Of a DNA stretch of 64,000 nt, positions 44,201-55,205 are shown one piece after another (positions within the stretch are counted from its first letter, which is position 1; each line of letters opens with the position of its first letter). The stretch spans positions 1,096 to 65,095 of the forward strand of contig JAAGOF010000237.1 of the NCBI GenBank assembly GCA_010645155.1, read 5' to 3'. The notes beneath the pieces are model-generated. The model was not told the origin of the DNA. It saw nothing but the letters and a program-made list of their open reading frames with translations, and searched no databases. The DNA is from Tigriopus japonicus (taxonomy: Eukaryota; Arthropoda; Copepoda; Harpacticoida; Harpacticidae). Position numbers and translations under genes: made by a program.

Positions 44201-47063
44201 ACCTTTTGTACGAACTTTGATTGCGTGATCTTCGCTTTCTTTTAGTTATTTTTGCACGGAGTGACTTTTCTGCGTGAACCTTTTGCAAAGGCCAAAATTG
44301 GCATTAGTAAATTCTGAGCAAAATCAAGAAACCATCCTACCTGCAAGTTATAGTTATGTATAGGGACGGGCAAAAAGTGTAAAAAGATTTTTGGTAACTT
44401 AGACACATTTATTTGCCTTTTTGCACTTTTTGCCTTTATTTGCACGATTTTTTACGAATTCGGCCTAAAACGAACAAATTGTTGAGAGATAGTTATTTCC
44501 TCTTTGAAAATGTTTACTTATGGAAGATTTTTTTCAAATTCGTAAACTAAATCTGATTTTACGGCTCCCAGCGTAGGCTAGCATACTACTGATTACTATT
44601 ACTTCAATATCTAAATTTTGCACTTCAAGATTAAAAAATTACAAGCAGATGATATTTTGGTGAAATTTTTGACACTTTTTCCCGGGCTCTGCTCATCACT
44701 CTTCCTAAACAATATCTCTAGCTCTGTCAAGCCTCCACTCTCGAGTCCTTGATTCTGATCAACTGACTCATTAGGATTCCACTGAATTGTTTTCGTCTTC
44801 CTTTAGGCGGACATGCCAAAGCTCGCGTAGCGAGTGTGGAAACCACCGAGGGTTGTCCGGTGGAGCCAGGATCGTCCATGCAAAAAGTAAGTCATCCTAA
44901 ATCTCTCCCAAGGAAAACCCACGTGACTTGACTCCCTTCTAAGTCAGTTGCAAGAATGCAGTCTCTACAATTTGGACAGGGAGGGATTGTTTGTCAAGGA
45001 CCCGAGAATAAAGGTACAAGACAATGATTCTGTGTTGTTTTTGGGGTTTTGCAGGTGATCAAATTGGCGCCTGCTTTGAAGAATTTGCGCGATCGTTTTG
45101 GAATCGCTTTGGACGGACGTCTTAAGGGCGAGGACACGGATTTGGCTTCGTCGACTTTGTTGGCCGACGAGAACAGCAGGGATATCTTTGGGATGGTCAT
45201 CTCCTATACGGCCAAGGTGAGTTGGGGTCATTGGTACACGAAAAACTGGTCATCATTCACTTTTTGAGTACACCTCGTCCCAAAAGTCTCGTCCGCATTC
45301 CAAGGAATCATTTCATTACGCAAGAACAATTTTAAGTTTCAAAAGTGGATATGTTGTACTGGAATAATAAGATTATCACGGTTTCTCACTAAATGTAACA
45401 ATTTCAAAGCTCGACGACCAGGTTTTAATAGTATTTCAAGAATATTGAACCACTTAAATTACTTTTACCCCATTACTTCCTCATCTGCGTGTTTGCACTT
45501 CTCAAAGCTGTTATGAATATTAGATTGTAGGTAAAAAGGTCACAAGCAAAACGGTCACAAGAAAATTGGTCACAGTAAAAAATCATATGGTAAAAAGGTC
45601 ACGGTGAAAAATCACTTTTCCATGTAAATAAATGTGTTCCACTCGGTTAATCTTAGGGTCCCATGGGACAATCTTCCACCAAGGAAGATCTCAAGGTCCC
45701 TGGGTTCACCCCCTTGGGTACCTCTGGAGCTGCGGGGGTCTATGACCTTTTTCCTGTGTCCTATTTGCCGTGACCGTTTTACGGTGACCTATTTACCGCG
45801 ACCTTTTTACCTTGTGACCTATTTACTGGCCACCGGGTATTATTGTTTATTGTTTGACCACCCATAATATTTATGAAAATATAATGTATAGAGGGTATTG
45901 GTGAAGAGAAAAAACAAGAAAAAAGAAAAAAAGAGACGGGAGAAGACATTAAATGAACTATACAAAACGCACAATTGGAAAAAAAGTTGGGCTAAAATAG
46001 TATCAGGTGGGAGCTAAAGTCAATATTTTTCAGTTCCTTCTTAAAAGAATTAGTTGAGTGGGTAGAACGCAAGTTGAGGGGCAATGTATTCCAATAGTGA
46101 ATAACCCTATTGCTGATGACTGGCATTTTTTCCGAATGCAAGATTAAGATTGTGATACCTGAAAGATTTACTTTTCACACAACTAAAATATGCTAAACCT
46201 TGCTGAGAGTAGTCTTTGGATCCAATTGTCAATGGAACAAGTGGATGTTTTGGAGGCTAAGAACCTTTTTGACGGCTTGGCATTTCAACAAATGTGACTT
46301 TCAACCAATAAACTTTAATATGCTTGAGGCATTGGAATCAGTGCAGTTAATATCCGATTTTTATGGTAGAGTATGTCACATTTGAGAATAGTCTAAGGAT
46401 ATACGCTAGATCTTTCAATTGGAAAATTTAGCTTGTTTAAGAAGGCCATCAATTACTTTCCTTTGCAGAGCTTGCATTACATTTCAAAAAAATGTACCAC
46501 TGGAAAATGAGATTCCTTTTAACAAATGCATCTTTTGTTTGAGCTTTTGCCACTTAACAGGAACTCTCAGGTTTATTTTCTCGCATGACGAACCCATAAA
46601 AGGCAAAAAATTGAGGATAAAGTTTTTTTTTTGGGCCTCCCTGTACTTTGAGACTAAGCTCAACGAGGATATCCCGTACTTAACTCTTTAATGCGCTCAA
46701 CACCCCACCTTTGAAGACAGGCTGTACTTTCTTCTCAAGCGTAAACTCAACCTTTAAAATGAGCAAGATGAATGAAGCGGATGTTTTTGAGCGTAGACGA
46801 AAATACGCTCAGAGTATAAATTTGTATCCTTTTCCTCCATCCACACTTGAGTTTTGCATCTGTTTCAGGTTAAATTGTTCTTGGGTGCGATTGGAGGTGA
46901 ATTGGCCGCAGAGTTACCTTTCGTTCTGATGCATCCCAAACCCAACATGAAGAGGATCATCAAAGCGGATACTTTGGCCGAGGTTGAAGGCTTCAACGCA
47001 TCCATGGATGATCCTACGTGTGACCCGAGCAATGAGATGGACAAGCTCAGTGTCAAGGGATAA
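38222..47063 (+). CDS. arrestin, visual/non-visual class uncertain
   Basis: Eight exons: 38222-38374, 39406-39542, 39598-39709, 39783-39957, 40826-40978, 44807-44886, 45055-45216, 46869-47063; phases 0, 2, 0, 1, 1, 0, 0; 388 residues. Exon 1 opens [20 protein letters not shown] and runs into [19 protein letters not shown], the classic arrestin start. Other family blocks: [41 protein letters not shown] with phosphate-sensor-type arginine in [41 protein letters not shown] and [13 protein letters not shown]. Arrestins bind phosphorylated, active GPCRs (including rhodopsins), ending G-protein signalling. The C-terminus stops at MDKLSVKG with no LIEF clathrin box or AP2-binding tail. The N-domain looks like insect Arr2; the LMHPKP block resembles beta-arrestin. 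Intron 3's donor is GTTGCG, weak. Intron 5 spans 3.8 kb and is full of transposons. Confidence 0.9.
38616..38642. repeat. (TA)n microsatellite in arrestin intron 1
   Basis: About 27 bases of TATATA with one break, followed by ordinary A/T-rich intron. Confidence 0.7.
41348..42125. mobile_element. hAT-like MITE built of GACGAA-type repeats, arrestin intron 5
   Basis: Left end TAGGGACAGGAAGTTAAGAC then GAATAAA; the right end is its inverse with one mismatch over about 27 bases. The flanking octamers TTTATTAC (41340-41347) and TTAATTAC (42126-42133) match at 7 of 8, the hAT hallmark. The subterminal regions repeat GACGAATAAA and GACGAAAAAACCTGACAAAC-type units of about 30 bases, four times at about 41429-41545, and again near the right end. 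No transposase frame. Confidence 0.75.
42270..43301. mobile_element. older inverted-repeat element, host of a nested MITE
   Basis: A 24-bp stretch at 42283-42306 (starting CCACAAGAGGCGCACC) is perfectly inverted at 43265-43288, and weaker pairing continues on both sides (TTCTAAA... on the outside). Between the arms lies the complete hAT-like MITE 42597-43064, so this element was there first. CCACAAGAGGCGC also occurs alone at 2853-2865 in WBP11 intron 1. The superfamily is unknown. Confidence 0.55.
42597..43064. mobile_element. hAT-like MITE, family A, full copy
   Basis: Terminal inverted repeat TAGGGACGGGCAAAAAGTG, perfect at both ends, continuing with T/C then AAA. The flanking octamers GTTATTAC (42589-42596) and GTTATTCC (43065-43072) match at 7 of 8. 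468 bases, no transposase. A second copy lies at 44361-44695. Confidence 0.85.
43867..44111 (-). mobile_element. tRNA-derived SINE with target-site duplication
   Basis: On the minus strand the head GGGGAAGATGGTGTAGCGCA followed by GTTGATTAACGCC contains an A-box-like TAGCGCAGTTG, and GGTTCGATCCC (about 44037-44047) is a near-perfect B box. A body and an A/T tail, GCAATAAAGATTATTATT, follow. The 11-bp direct repeat GGTTTTAATAA at 43856-43866 and 44112-44122 brackets it, indicating LINE-assisted retrotransposition. The tRNA-like head lacks clean cloverleaf pairing, so I do not call it a tRNA gene. Confidence 0.8.
44361..44695. mobile_element. hAT-like MITE, family A, second copy
   Basis: It starts TAGGGACGGGCAAAAAGTG exactly like the copy at 42597 and shares long blocks, such as CGGCTCCCAGCGTAGGCTAG. 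The right end (CACTTTTTCCCGGGCTC) is diverged and an internal segment near the right is missing, so this copy is decayed. Confidence 0.75.
45528..45835. mobile_element. foldback element rich in GGTCAC words, arrestin intron 7
   Basis: The left part repeats GGTCAC four times with spacers (GTAAAAAGGTCACAAGC, ACGGTCACAAG, TTGGTCACAG, AAGGTCACGG). The right part carries the inverse (CCGTGACCG, ACGGTGACC, TTACCTTGTGACC). The loop is GC-richer. It behaves as an imperfect hairpin about 300 bases long. Confidence 0.55.
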
Positions 47064-47188
47064 GGATGGCATTGGGGGACTCTCTTCCCTTCATTGCATT
47101 ATTTGCAAGCTATTGGCATCGTGTGTGATTACTTTTCATGACTATGTGGTATTGTAATATGCTTAGTGGTAGGTAGTGGTTTTGCTGA

Positions 47189-47194
47189 AATAAA
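47189..47194 (+). promoter_or_regulatory. polyadenylation signal of the arrestin gene
   Basis: AATAAA 126 bases after the stop codon, followed by a T-rich and then GT-containing stretch (ATTTTTGTGCG). Confidence 0.6.
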
Positions 47195-47999
47195 TATTTT
47201 TGTGCGCCCTTGGATAGAGAGAAAATGAACTTTGCAACGCCAAATCATTTCGTGTCAAGGCCGAAAGATTCTTGAGAGAGGGGACAACCTATCATTATCT
47301 GGACTTGAGGTGCTACTTTTGGCATTGAAGACAAGAAGGAGTTGAATCGACAAAATGTGTCATTTTTCGAGACATTTGTTTGGTAAAATTCAGTTGACCA
47401 GAACCACTGACAATCTTTAAGTAGCAAATTGCATTCTTCAGGTAAGATGTTGGGTTCTGATGCAAAGCAAAATGAAAGCATAAAAGAAATGTTTTTAAGT
47501 AATAATGAAAAAAATCAGGCCAAACGGGCAAGTCATTTCAAAGCCTCATTTTTACATTTTAAGTAAAGAAATATGCTACCAGCATTCATAGAAATGTAAT
47601 GGTTGGGAAACAGAAAGGGGAGGCAACTAACTCATGTTGACCATTACATTTCGCCAGAGGGCGCACTGTATTGAAAATACTCTTGTAAGTGTGTGCAAGG
47701 CAGGCAACGACGCGCCAAAAACAGCTGAATGGTTGTTAAGAATAATGCCAAAATACGAGTAGACAGCCAACTGGCTGCTAAAGCAAGCCAAAAATGAACA
47801 TGCTCCCCCTGGGAGACAAGCATAATTACTCTGATCAAGGAATTGGCTATGATCATCAGGTATCCTTCAATAATGTGCTTCTGCTTTGGGCTGTTTTATT
47901 AGAGATAAAGAAATCTACCACAAAATTTGAATTGCCCTTTTCCAAGAGAGCAATGTTAAAAACCTAGGCTCTTATGCTTAGGAAATTGATTTGATTCTA

Positions 48000-48178
48000 C
48001 AGTCAGTCAACTTCGAATATAAGGGACCTGGCGGGACCACCGAAATTCGTTCCTTATGTCCGACTGTCTCTTATATCCGACTGAAATTGCATGGAAATCG
48101 ATCATCCGGACCTTCCAAAACAGTCCCTTATAAGCAAAAATCCCTTAAATCCGGGTCCCTTATATCCGAAGTTGACTG
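48000..48178. mobile_element. pogo/Tigger-like MITE with TA target duplication
   Basis: The right end is GTCCCTTATATCCGAAGTTG then ACTG; the left is CAGTCAGTCAACTTCGAATA then TAAGGGACC, the inverse with a small GTCA duplication. Flanked by TA at 47998-47999 and 48179-48180. CAGTCAACTTCGGATATAAG resembles the ends of pogo-class (Tc1/mariner superfamily) elements. 179 bases, no coding capacity. Confidence 0.75.
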
Positions 48179-48385
48179 TACTTCTAGAAGAAACCTTATC
48201 AATCTTAGTATTATCAATAGGGCTCAGAAGAAGTTACTAAATGCAACTTTCACCAAAAAAATGCAATGTTTGGTTATTCTAATCAAAGTTAGCAACATTT
48301 CAATTTCTTCACAACATCAACCTTCGGCATTTTTCCTCAATCACTAAAATTCTGTGAAATTCTGTTGTAATTAGGAATTGTTTTA

Positions 48386-48571
48386 AGGAAGCCAGAGTGG
48401 CCGCGCGTACTAATGCGTTCTTATAAGAGCCGAGTGTAAGTGCTTCCCCAGACGGCGTAGGTTCAAATCCTGTTGGGGATCGGATTCAAGCTGTCGGGAG
48501 AAATCCTTCAAGTTACAGGGAATCGCATTCCTTGTAGCGGTAGTAGAAAATCCGCAAAAAAATAAAAATAA
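48386..48571 (+). mobile_element. SINE with Leu/Ser-type tRNA-like head
   Basis: GCCAGAGTGGCCGCGCGTAC is an A-box region of class-II (long variable arm) tRNA type. GGTTCAAATCC at 48460-48470 is a B box. A body (TACAGGGAATCGCATTCCTT, GTAGCGG) and an A-rich tail (GCAAAAAAATAAAAATAA) follow. The body is shared with the fragment at 19675-19730. Confidence 0.75.
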
Positions 48572-50993
48572 TTTATACGTACTTTTTGAGGACCTTTTCA
48601 AAGACTTGGCATTTTTAAATTTCTAGAACAACTTGTAGAAAGTAAACCTGGTTTCCTCTTGAGGCCAAAGGGCAAAGAAATCACAAACTTAAGACTTAAA
48701 ACCTTTGCCTACATTTGGGGCATTAAAATGTCAAGTTTGGCATTTTTATCTTAAAAGTGGCTTTTTGCGCCAGAATTTTTTTAGCAACTGTAGGGCAAAA
48801 CTGTAAAAGCTGCAACTTTAGGCAAAAAAAATAGTAATTTTATCTGAGCTTTGCTTGCAATTAATTTTCCACAGACTCAAGTGGGGTGTTTACAGTACTG
48901 TACATTCAGACCCTTGCTAACAACTCCATACATTTTTCAATCTTTTCAATGAAGTGATCTGTCATGTTTTGATGGATCTACATGGCACAAAAGCGGCTAT
49001 TGAAAATGCTGCTCCAGAGAAGAGTGTGAATTTGAATGTAAACAAGTCAATACCTTCATTCCTTCTTCTCCACTCAAGCATGTCCCTCCCTCCATCAGTT
49101 GTCCTTGCCCAAGATCACTGACCGTTGGCAGATAAGAGACTTTCAAGCGATCCTCTCGAGCAGTTCATAAGGACCAATGATGAGGATGATTGATAAGGAT
49201 CGTCTCTATTTCCTCTTGACCTTGACGAAGGAACGAAGCGCCAGAAATCGTTGCCAACACGAGCCATCACCATTCATTCATGTTTTCTTCGGCGTGAGGT
49301 GATTCGAAAAACACCCATCTTTTCGTGTCGTACTCTGCGAGATTCCTCCAAGGAGACCCCATGACTTGGCGATTTAGCGTGTTGAACAATTCGAATCGAG
49401 ACATTGAACACACAAAGGAGAAGCAAGCAAAGTTGTTCAGGAACTAATTGGTCGGGTTGCTTCGTTTTGTTCTCACGAGATTGAGGAACTGGAATTTCCG
49501 AATCCGGACGAGTTTCGTTCTTTACCATGCAAACGATTGTGCATTCAAGATGTTTATTGTGGTTTGAAGTTGTATTTTTGACATGCATAGATTACAAGGT
49601 ACAACACACCGGAACCAAGCCCATAACAGGTTAGTTCGAAAACATAAAAGAATGTTTTTTGGGTTGCTTTTAGCGAAATGTTCCTCAAGGCATTGAAGTG
49701 CAAATGCACCAGCAAGTTTTTGACGAGCTTTGAAGTCAAAAGTTCGTTAAAACTAAACGATTCGAAACAATAAAATGCGCCTCATCAAAAAATAAGTTAG
49801 TGTCAGGTCCAGGTTTCGTCAAATGCAATCCAACAACATGGTTCCGCAGTTCTCTCATCTCCATTTCCTTAACAGTTGTTGTTGTTGTCATTCCTGACCA
49901 AAACAATTTATCATAAAGACGCGTTCAGCCAACCGTGAAGACCACGTGTGCCTTTCCTTGTTCCGTTTGTCTTTCCAAATAAAGTGGGCCTTGATTTCAT
50001 GGCCTATTTCTGAGTCCAGTCGATGATGATTATGAAGAAATGATCGGCATATGTTGCCACTAGAAATGAAAATGGATCTCGTGGACATAGTATGATTAGT
50101 GCAAATGCCACACAAGTGATGCTCGACGGGTCTCGGATTATCCAGCTCCACCAATGCATAATTCCATATGGTGTGAGACATAGTCTTTGATTCTAACCAA
50201 GGCTGAGATTTCCTCACCTTCAACACCATTCGGTATGGCTTTTGTTGTAAACTGGCAAATCAAACCAGTCTGGGTAATACAATGTTGTCCGAAAACGGTT
50301 ACAATCCCGGTTATGACCAAAGCTAGAGTTTGCCACAATCCATGAAAGGGATCGAATCGATGCAGCAGAACTGGTCGTGGAAATGTATAGCGCATTGGCC
50401 AGCAGGACTGTGCGTCAAGATGTCGTTTCACAGGCCCTTGAAGGCGAAATATGTATTAGTCCTCAAGGTGCGTAGCAATGAGGTTTTCGAACGTTTGCTC
50501 TGCTCCACGCTTGAAGGTCAGTAGGACTAGAAACTCCAGCCAGGGAAGGAAGTGTCTTTGAGAACCATAGGAGAGCGGCAGCTCAGCCGAATTCAAACCA
50601 AAGAGTCAACTTCTTCCCGCATTGTGAGCTCTAGGGCATAGTAGGGCTAGTGCGAAATGTTACGAGTGATTGACTGAGTCGTTTGGTCTCTTTGAAATGC
50701 AATAGTTTCAAATTTGTATTAGGGCCATGATATTTGTTTTGAAAAATGTTTAAAAAATTATGGTATATTTTATTTTTGAACAGTTTGGTCTTTTAGGAAA
50801 GAAGATTTTTTGAGTGTGGAAATGGAAAGGCTGAAAGGAAAATATTTATGACAAAGCCAAACTGTTCCATGATCTATTTCCCTTAAGAGCAAAGACAAAT
50901 GTTTTAGGGTTCAAATTATATTTCAAGACGTTTCAAGATGCAAAGCCAACTTATCGCCGACACATGCGAAGAAACAGAGCATAGCCTCTAGAT

Positions 50994-51212
50994 CAAGGGT
51001 CGAAAACCGCTTTTGGGTCAAGACCCACCAAATTTAATTTTGTGTTGGAAGGGGCCCACCAAAGAGATTTTGGTAGGTTCAGGGGCCCACAAATTAACAA
51101 TAAAAGAGCTTTGGGCCCCTGATTACGACACCATGATTCATATTTTGGACCTTTCTCATAGCTCCTGGGCCCACCAACAACCATGCTTGAGCTCACAGGT
51201 TGCCGACCTGTG
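50994..51212. mobile_element. hAT-like MITE with exact 8-bp duplication
   Basis: The octamer CTCTAGAT occurs exactly at 50986-50993 and 51213-51220. The ends CAAGGGTCGAAAACC and, inverted, CACAGGTCGGCAACC match imperfectly and resemble the CAGGGGTCGGCAACC ends of Charlie-type hAT elements. 219 bases with GGGCCCACC repeated inside. Confidence 0.8.
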
Positions 51213-52965
51213 CTCTAGATTTTCTAATTAACGGCACAACATTTCGAAATGCTAAGGAAGAAGACTTCAGTTCTTAAAGAAATTCGAGTCTATTCTGTTA
51301 GACATGCTTCTTTCCTTCATCTTGGAAGCCAGTTTTTGCTCAGCTTAAAGCAATAACTTCACAAATAAAAACAACAGAAAAATTGAAAAGTAACATAAAA
51401 CCATTATAGTAGTTTTTAGCTTTGTTGATAAATTTAAATGTGGCTCTGATTGAGAAGAAAACAGGGACCCTGATCAAAACTTCCAAAACGAGAATACACG
51501 GCAGTGCCTCTGTCGGAGTGTATGGCAACTAAGTGGGAATCGTGGCATAATCGACCCAAGCCTAAAATTGGAAAAAGTACGCTTCCATCAAGCGGTCTGG
51601 CCAATGCTCCGCATATCTTGCGTACGCAAGGTATGGTTGTGTATATGATGTGTCCTACGAACGAAACGAAACGAAACGACTGGCTCGATTTCTTAAACGA
51701 ACCCCGAATCTCGCGCGTCTTTTCTGTCTGCCTTATCTTCTTTCCAAGATATTTTCCCAATGAGTTGGTTGATCGCAGTGCTAAGGTCAGGTGAATAATG
51801 TGGAGATTTCAGTGAAAAAGAGGCCCCCATCATATTGTTTTTAGTGTTTTATTAAAATATGAATTCCATACGTATCACATTCGCCCGATCCCGGGCTCGT
51901 CAGGTAAGCACTCAAAAACCTCTTATGATCCTTCTAACAAGTTTTTGCTCTGTCAGAGCCTTCTAGTCAAAGAACGTCTGCAAATTGAGGATCTTCTTTT
52001 TCTCAACCACCATGTGACATTCCGAAGGTCTAATAATTATATTGGAGTCGAGGATATAATTAACCTTGGAATATCTTGAAAGGTCTTCTTGGGCTAACCT
52101 CAAGTGTTGGATAATGCTCATTTTTTCCCCCTAAATTGTAATATTGCTTTTAAAAAGGACCTTTTCAGAACCGCCACCGAGATTGGATCGGCGAGATAAG
52201 CTTACAAAGGCATTTTACTCAATCCAAAAATAAATACACGTATGTCTAGAAGAATGAAGGGTCAACAGTTTGTCTTCAAGCGTACTATTCCTTCAAGGAG
52301 AGAAACCAGTCTTTATTCGATTCAAGAAGGTCGGATTATCTATTGAATGAGATCAGAGGCCAAGGAAGGACGTTGAAAAGGCAATCAGATCAATCAATCA
52401 ATCCATCTATCAAACGACTCAAATTCGAAGGTCCTTCTTCCAAGGAAGATTCTTGGCCTTGGCGAAATGTGCAAAGCAAAAACAGCTATTCAGCCGTCCA
52501 AGACGATGTCTGGGGATTATTTCGACAAGAAGAAGAATGTTAGTGATCCATCAAACCGACTGTCGAGTTTTTGACTGCATTTCCACTTGCCACTCAAAGA
52601 CATTAAAATCTTGAAGGTTGTCAAGAAGGAGAGGTTCTAAATTAGTCAACAGCCAATTTAGAAAGTGAAGGAGCTTGTTGAAATCGAGAGTGAATTGGCC
52701 AGCTTCGGGCATTTTGGATGCATTTCATCAAGGACGTGGACTTGATAACTCATTCCTTATCAAGCATGCTCGCATTAATTTTATCAGTCGTCATATTTTC
52801 TCAAGTTTTCCATTGTCATTCAAAGGAACTCGTTAAAAAATGAAGCTGAAAAGTCAAATACATGTACTTTGGAAGTACTATACATTTTTTCACGGAAACC
52901 ATTACAATAGGCATTTAATCACATGTTTAACCAATACAGGAAATCAATCAAAGCTTCAAAATACG

Positions 52966-52977
52966 CCACTAGATGGA
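52966..52977 (+). promoter_or_regulatory. CTCF-type core motif, one mismatch
   Basis: CCACTAGATGGA matches CCASYAGRKGGC at 11 of 12 positions. Candidate only. Confidence 0.2.
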
Positions 52978-53359
52978 GACAAAATAAGAGTAGTTTGACT
53001 TTAGAGCCAAAGTTGCAGCTTGTTCTTTAAAATTGATATATCTTCATATCTTCCGTCGATGAAAGCTCGATTTTAATGTTAATGTGGTTATTGATAAAGC
53101 CATGCTGGACTGACTTGAGGTTGATTTAGAACATTGTTTTATGTTTAAATATAGTACGGATTGTCACTTCTTCATTCAAGCTAACTTAGGTTCCTAAACG
53201 ATGCTTGCTCTGACATCAAGTTGTTAATTTTGAGAACAATATGGGGCAGTGTTTTGAATTGTGCAAAAGCTTAGTGACAAAAATGCTGGTTTTCTATAAA
53301 TTGCTTTACAGATGGATATACTTGTGAAATGAGAACTCATTGCATAGATGCCTAATCAG

Positions 53360-54202
53360 TAGAGCCAAGATTTTTAGGTGAAAAATTAGAAAATAATTTT
53401 TCACCTTTTTTACTGCTTTTGATGGGAAAAAATTTTTTTTGCCCTTTTTAGCAAAAATAATAATTTTTTTGACACTTTTTGGAACAAAAGGTTAATAAAT
53501 GCCGAGATTTACAACATTTACCACCTGGTTTAGAGAAAGTGATTTCTAACTTAGTGTAAAATGGTCATATTTATACTATCACTAAGGAAGGGCATTGATT
53601 TAAATTCACATTTAATTTCAAGAGGCTAGAGGCAGTTCTTTGAAAAATGTAGAAAGGAGTAAAATTTACAATTATTTTTTTCCATTGGCCTTCCAAAGAA
53701 AAAGGTTGGTAGTCCATTTATCTAACTTCTTCATTTTTTAAAGAATTGGCTTCTGGGCACTGCGCAAAAAAACAGCGCATTGGAGGTTTTGTGAGTCAAT
53801 CAAATTTGGCGCCTCAAATGACAAGCTCGTAAACTTGTCCATGTTGAAAATGATGGTTCAAATGGCACAACTTGGTAAGAATGTGGTGTGGGCGTGGTAT
53901 GGTAGCCGACTGCGCCATGCAGTGTGAGGCTACTGAGGTAATCAACGGCAATAATACTTCACATTATATATTCCGATAGAAATTCAAACAGTCTCAAATA
54001 AGGATAAAAAGCGTGTCAGGTGAATCGGGATTCTCAGGGTGACCTCGGTATACTTCAACATTCCAATACGTTCACCAATGTAAGTGCTTCTATTGTAAAA
54101 GGCGCACAATAAGAACCTTTTTTTTTACTTTTTTTTGGTTATTTTCTTCACCTATTTACCACTTTTTTTGGCTTTTTTCTTCACCTAAAAATCCTGGCTC
54201 TA
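53360..54202. mobile_element. hAT-like element with exact 8-bp duplication
   Basis: CTAATCAG occurs exactly at 53352-53359 and 54203-54210. The ends are TAGAGCCAAGATTTTTAGGT then GAAAAA and its inverse with two differences over about 26 bases. 843 bases, with GGTGAAAAA/TTCACC words repeated near both ends. No transposase frame seen. Confidence 0.85.
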
Positions 54203-54731
54203 CTAATCAGGGTGAAACTTGAACATCTTCAAGATTTTTCCCACAACAACTCACACTAGGTTTAAGTAAGGCATTGATGAGGATATAGAAGCTCATGTTA
54301 GGATAGAATGGTAAAGATGAGTCACAAAAATGGTAAAAAATCTGCTTTCCCATCTCCTCAAAGATGGCGTTGGTGACACGACCTCAAAAAATAAACTCAG
54401 GCTTGAACATACCACTAGCGACACCTGTAGCCGGAAATGTGAGTTGCTCTTTAATAAAGTCTATGATCAAGGTAAAGGGCCTCCAATTCGCACCTTATTT
54501 TCAAAACTATTTCTGATATCCAAACCCAAACCGACAATGTGGTTTGCAAAGTTTACAACCCATCACTACTCTCAAGTGCAAATCATCACGCTCAGACATG
54601 CTAGCTTTATGGTGTATCCATTCATAAAGTACACGTTTCACAAATTTTGCCAACTCATTGCCATGCTAAAGAGAAGCTATCCGTTAAATCCGGCTTAAAC
54701 TAAATCCATTTCCGTCTCCTTTTTTTTGCAG

Positions 54732-55205
54732 CCTGGGCTCCACAATTGGCTCCTCCTAGTGTCATGTATCGTTGTAGTGTTAGCAGTGTCAGTCAGCTGT
54801 GATACATCTGGTGGTCAACATCACGGGCACGATCACGGGCACGATCACGGGCATGCCCAACAAGGTGGGCATGATCATAGCCATGGGGCGTCCCAGCACC
54901 ATCACCCTCAACCTCAACAAGGATACGGTCGTCCCCGACCGCATCGTCCCCAACATTATCGGAGGAGACCAAGTGCCAAGAAGCTCTTGATACAGAGACT
55001 CTTGGACTTTCCCAAGGGAGTCCTGATTGGAATCCGACGGATCAAGGGTGCTTTTATTGCCTTGAAAGGGGGATGGTTCCATGGACAAGCATACTATGCC
55101 AATAGCCACAAACTGAAGGCTTTGGGCGACCGGATCATCCACTTGGCCAAATTAGTGGCTGGTCCCGGTCCTTATGGACCCAAAGCTCCGTTCAAACGCC
55201 GATAA
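54732..55205 (+). CDS. terminal exon of a secreted histidine-rich protein
   Basis: The exon follows a strong acceptor (TTTTTTTGCAG, ending at 54731) in phase 0 and encodes 157 residues. It starts PGLHNWLLLVSCIVVVLAVS, the hydrophobic core of a signal peptide ending near VSC|DTSGG. The next segment, HHGHDHGHDHGHAQQGGHDH then SHG and QHHH, could bind zinc, copper or nickel. A Pro/Arg linker (GRPRPHRPQHYRRRP) leads to a basic, partly amphipathic region (KKLLIQRLLDFPKG, GIRRIKGAFIALKGG) ending PGPYGPKAPFKRR. The initiator ATG must be upstream. ATG|GTAAAG at 54307-54314 would supply a one-codon first exon in the right phase, but other placements are possible. I do not recognise the family; a lineage-specific secreted protein (metal-binding, cuticular or antimicrobial) is a guess. 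Confidence 0.7.
   Translation, partial: PGLHNWLLLVSCIVVVLAVSVSCDTSGGQHHGHDHGHDHGHAQQGGHDHSHGASQHHHPQPQQGYGRPRPHRPQHYRRRPSAKKLLIQRLLDFPKGVLIGIRRIKGAFIALKGGWFHGQAYYANSHKLKALGDRIIHLAKLVAGPGPYGPKAPFKRR

Larger units (their letters stand above)
47064..54731. other. gene-poor interval after arrestin
   Basis: No gene could be supported. Contents: 3' UTR of arrestin (to about 47215), a pogo-like MITE (48000-48178), a SINE (48386-48571), two hAT-like MITEs (50994-51212, 53360-54202), and otherwise A/T-rich DNA. The frame at 52343-52543 has protein-like composition but no ATG or clear splice sites. The first exon of the His-rich gene should lie near the right end. Confidence 0.5.

Noticed and set aside
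48388..48485. Leu or Ser tRNA gene on the plus strand
   Set aside because: The head is tRNA-like but the acceptor ends do not pair, and the sequence continues into a SINE body also present at 19675.
52343..52543. Open frame with protein-like composition (KRLKFEGPSSKEDSWPW)
   Set aside because: No ATG, no convincing acceptor or donor, and no family resemblance. It could be an exon of an unknown gene, but I cannot support it.
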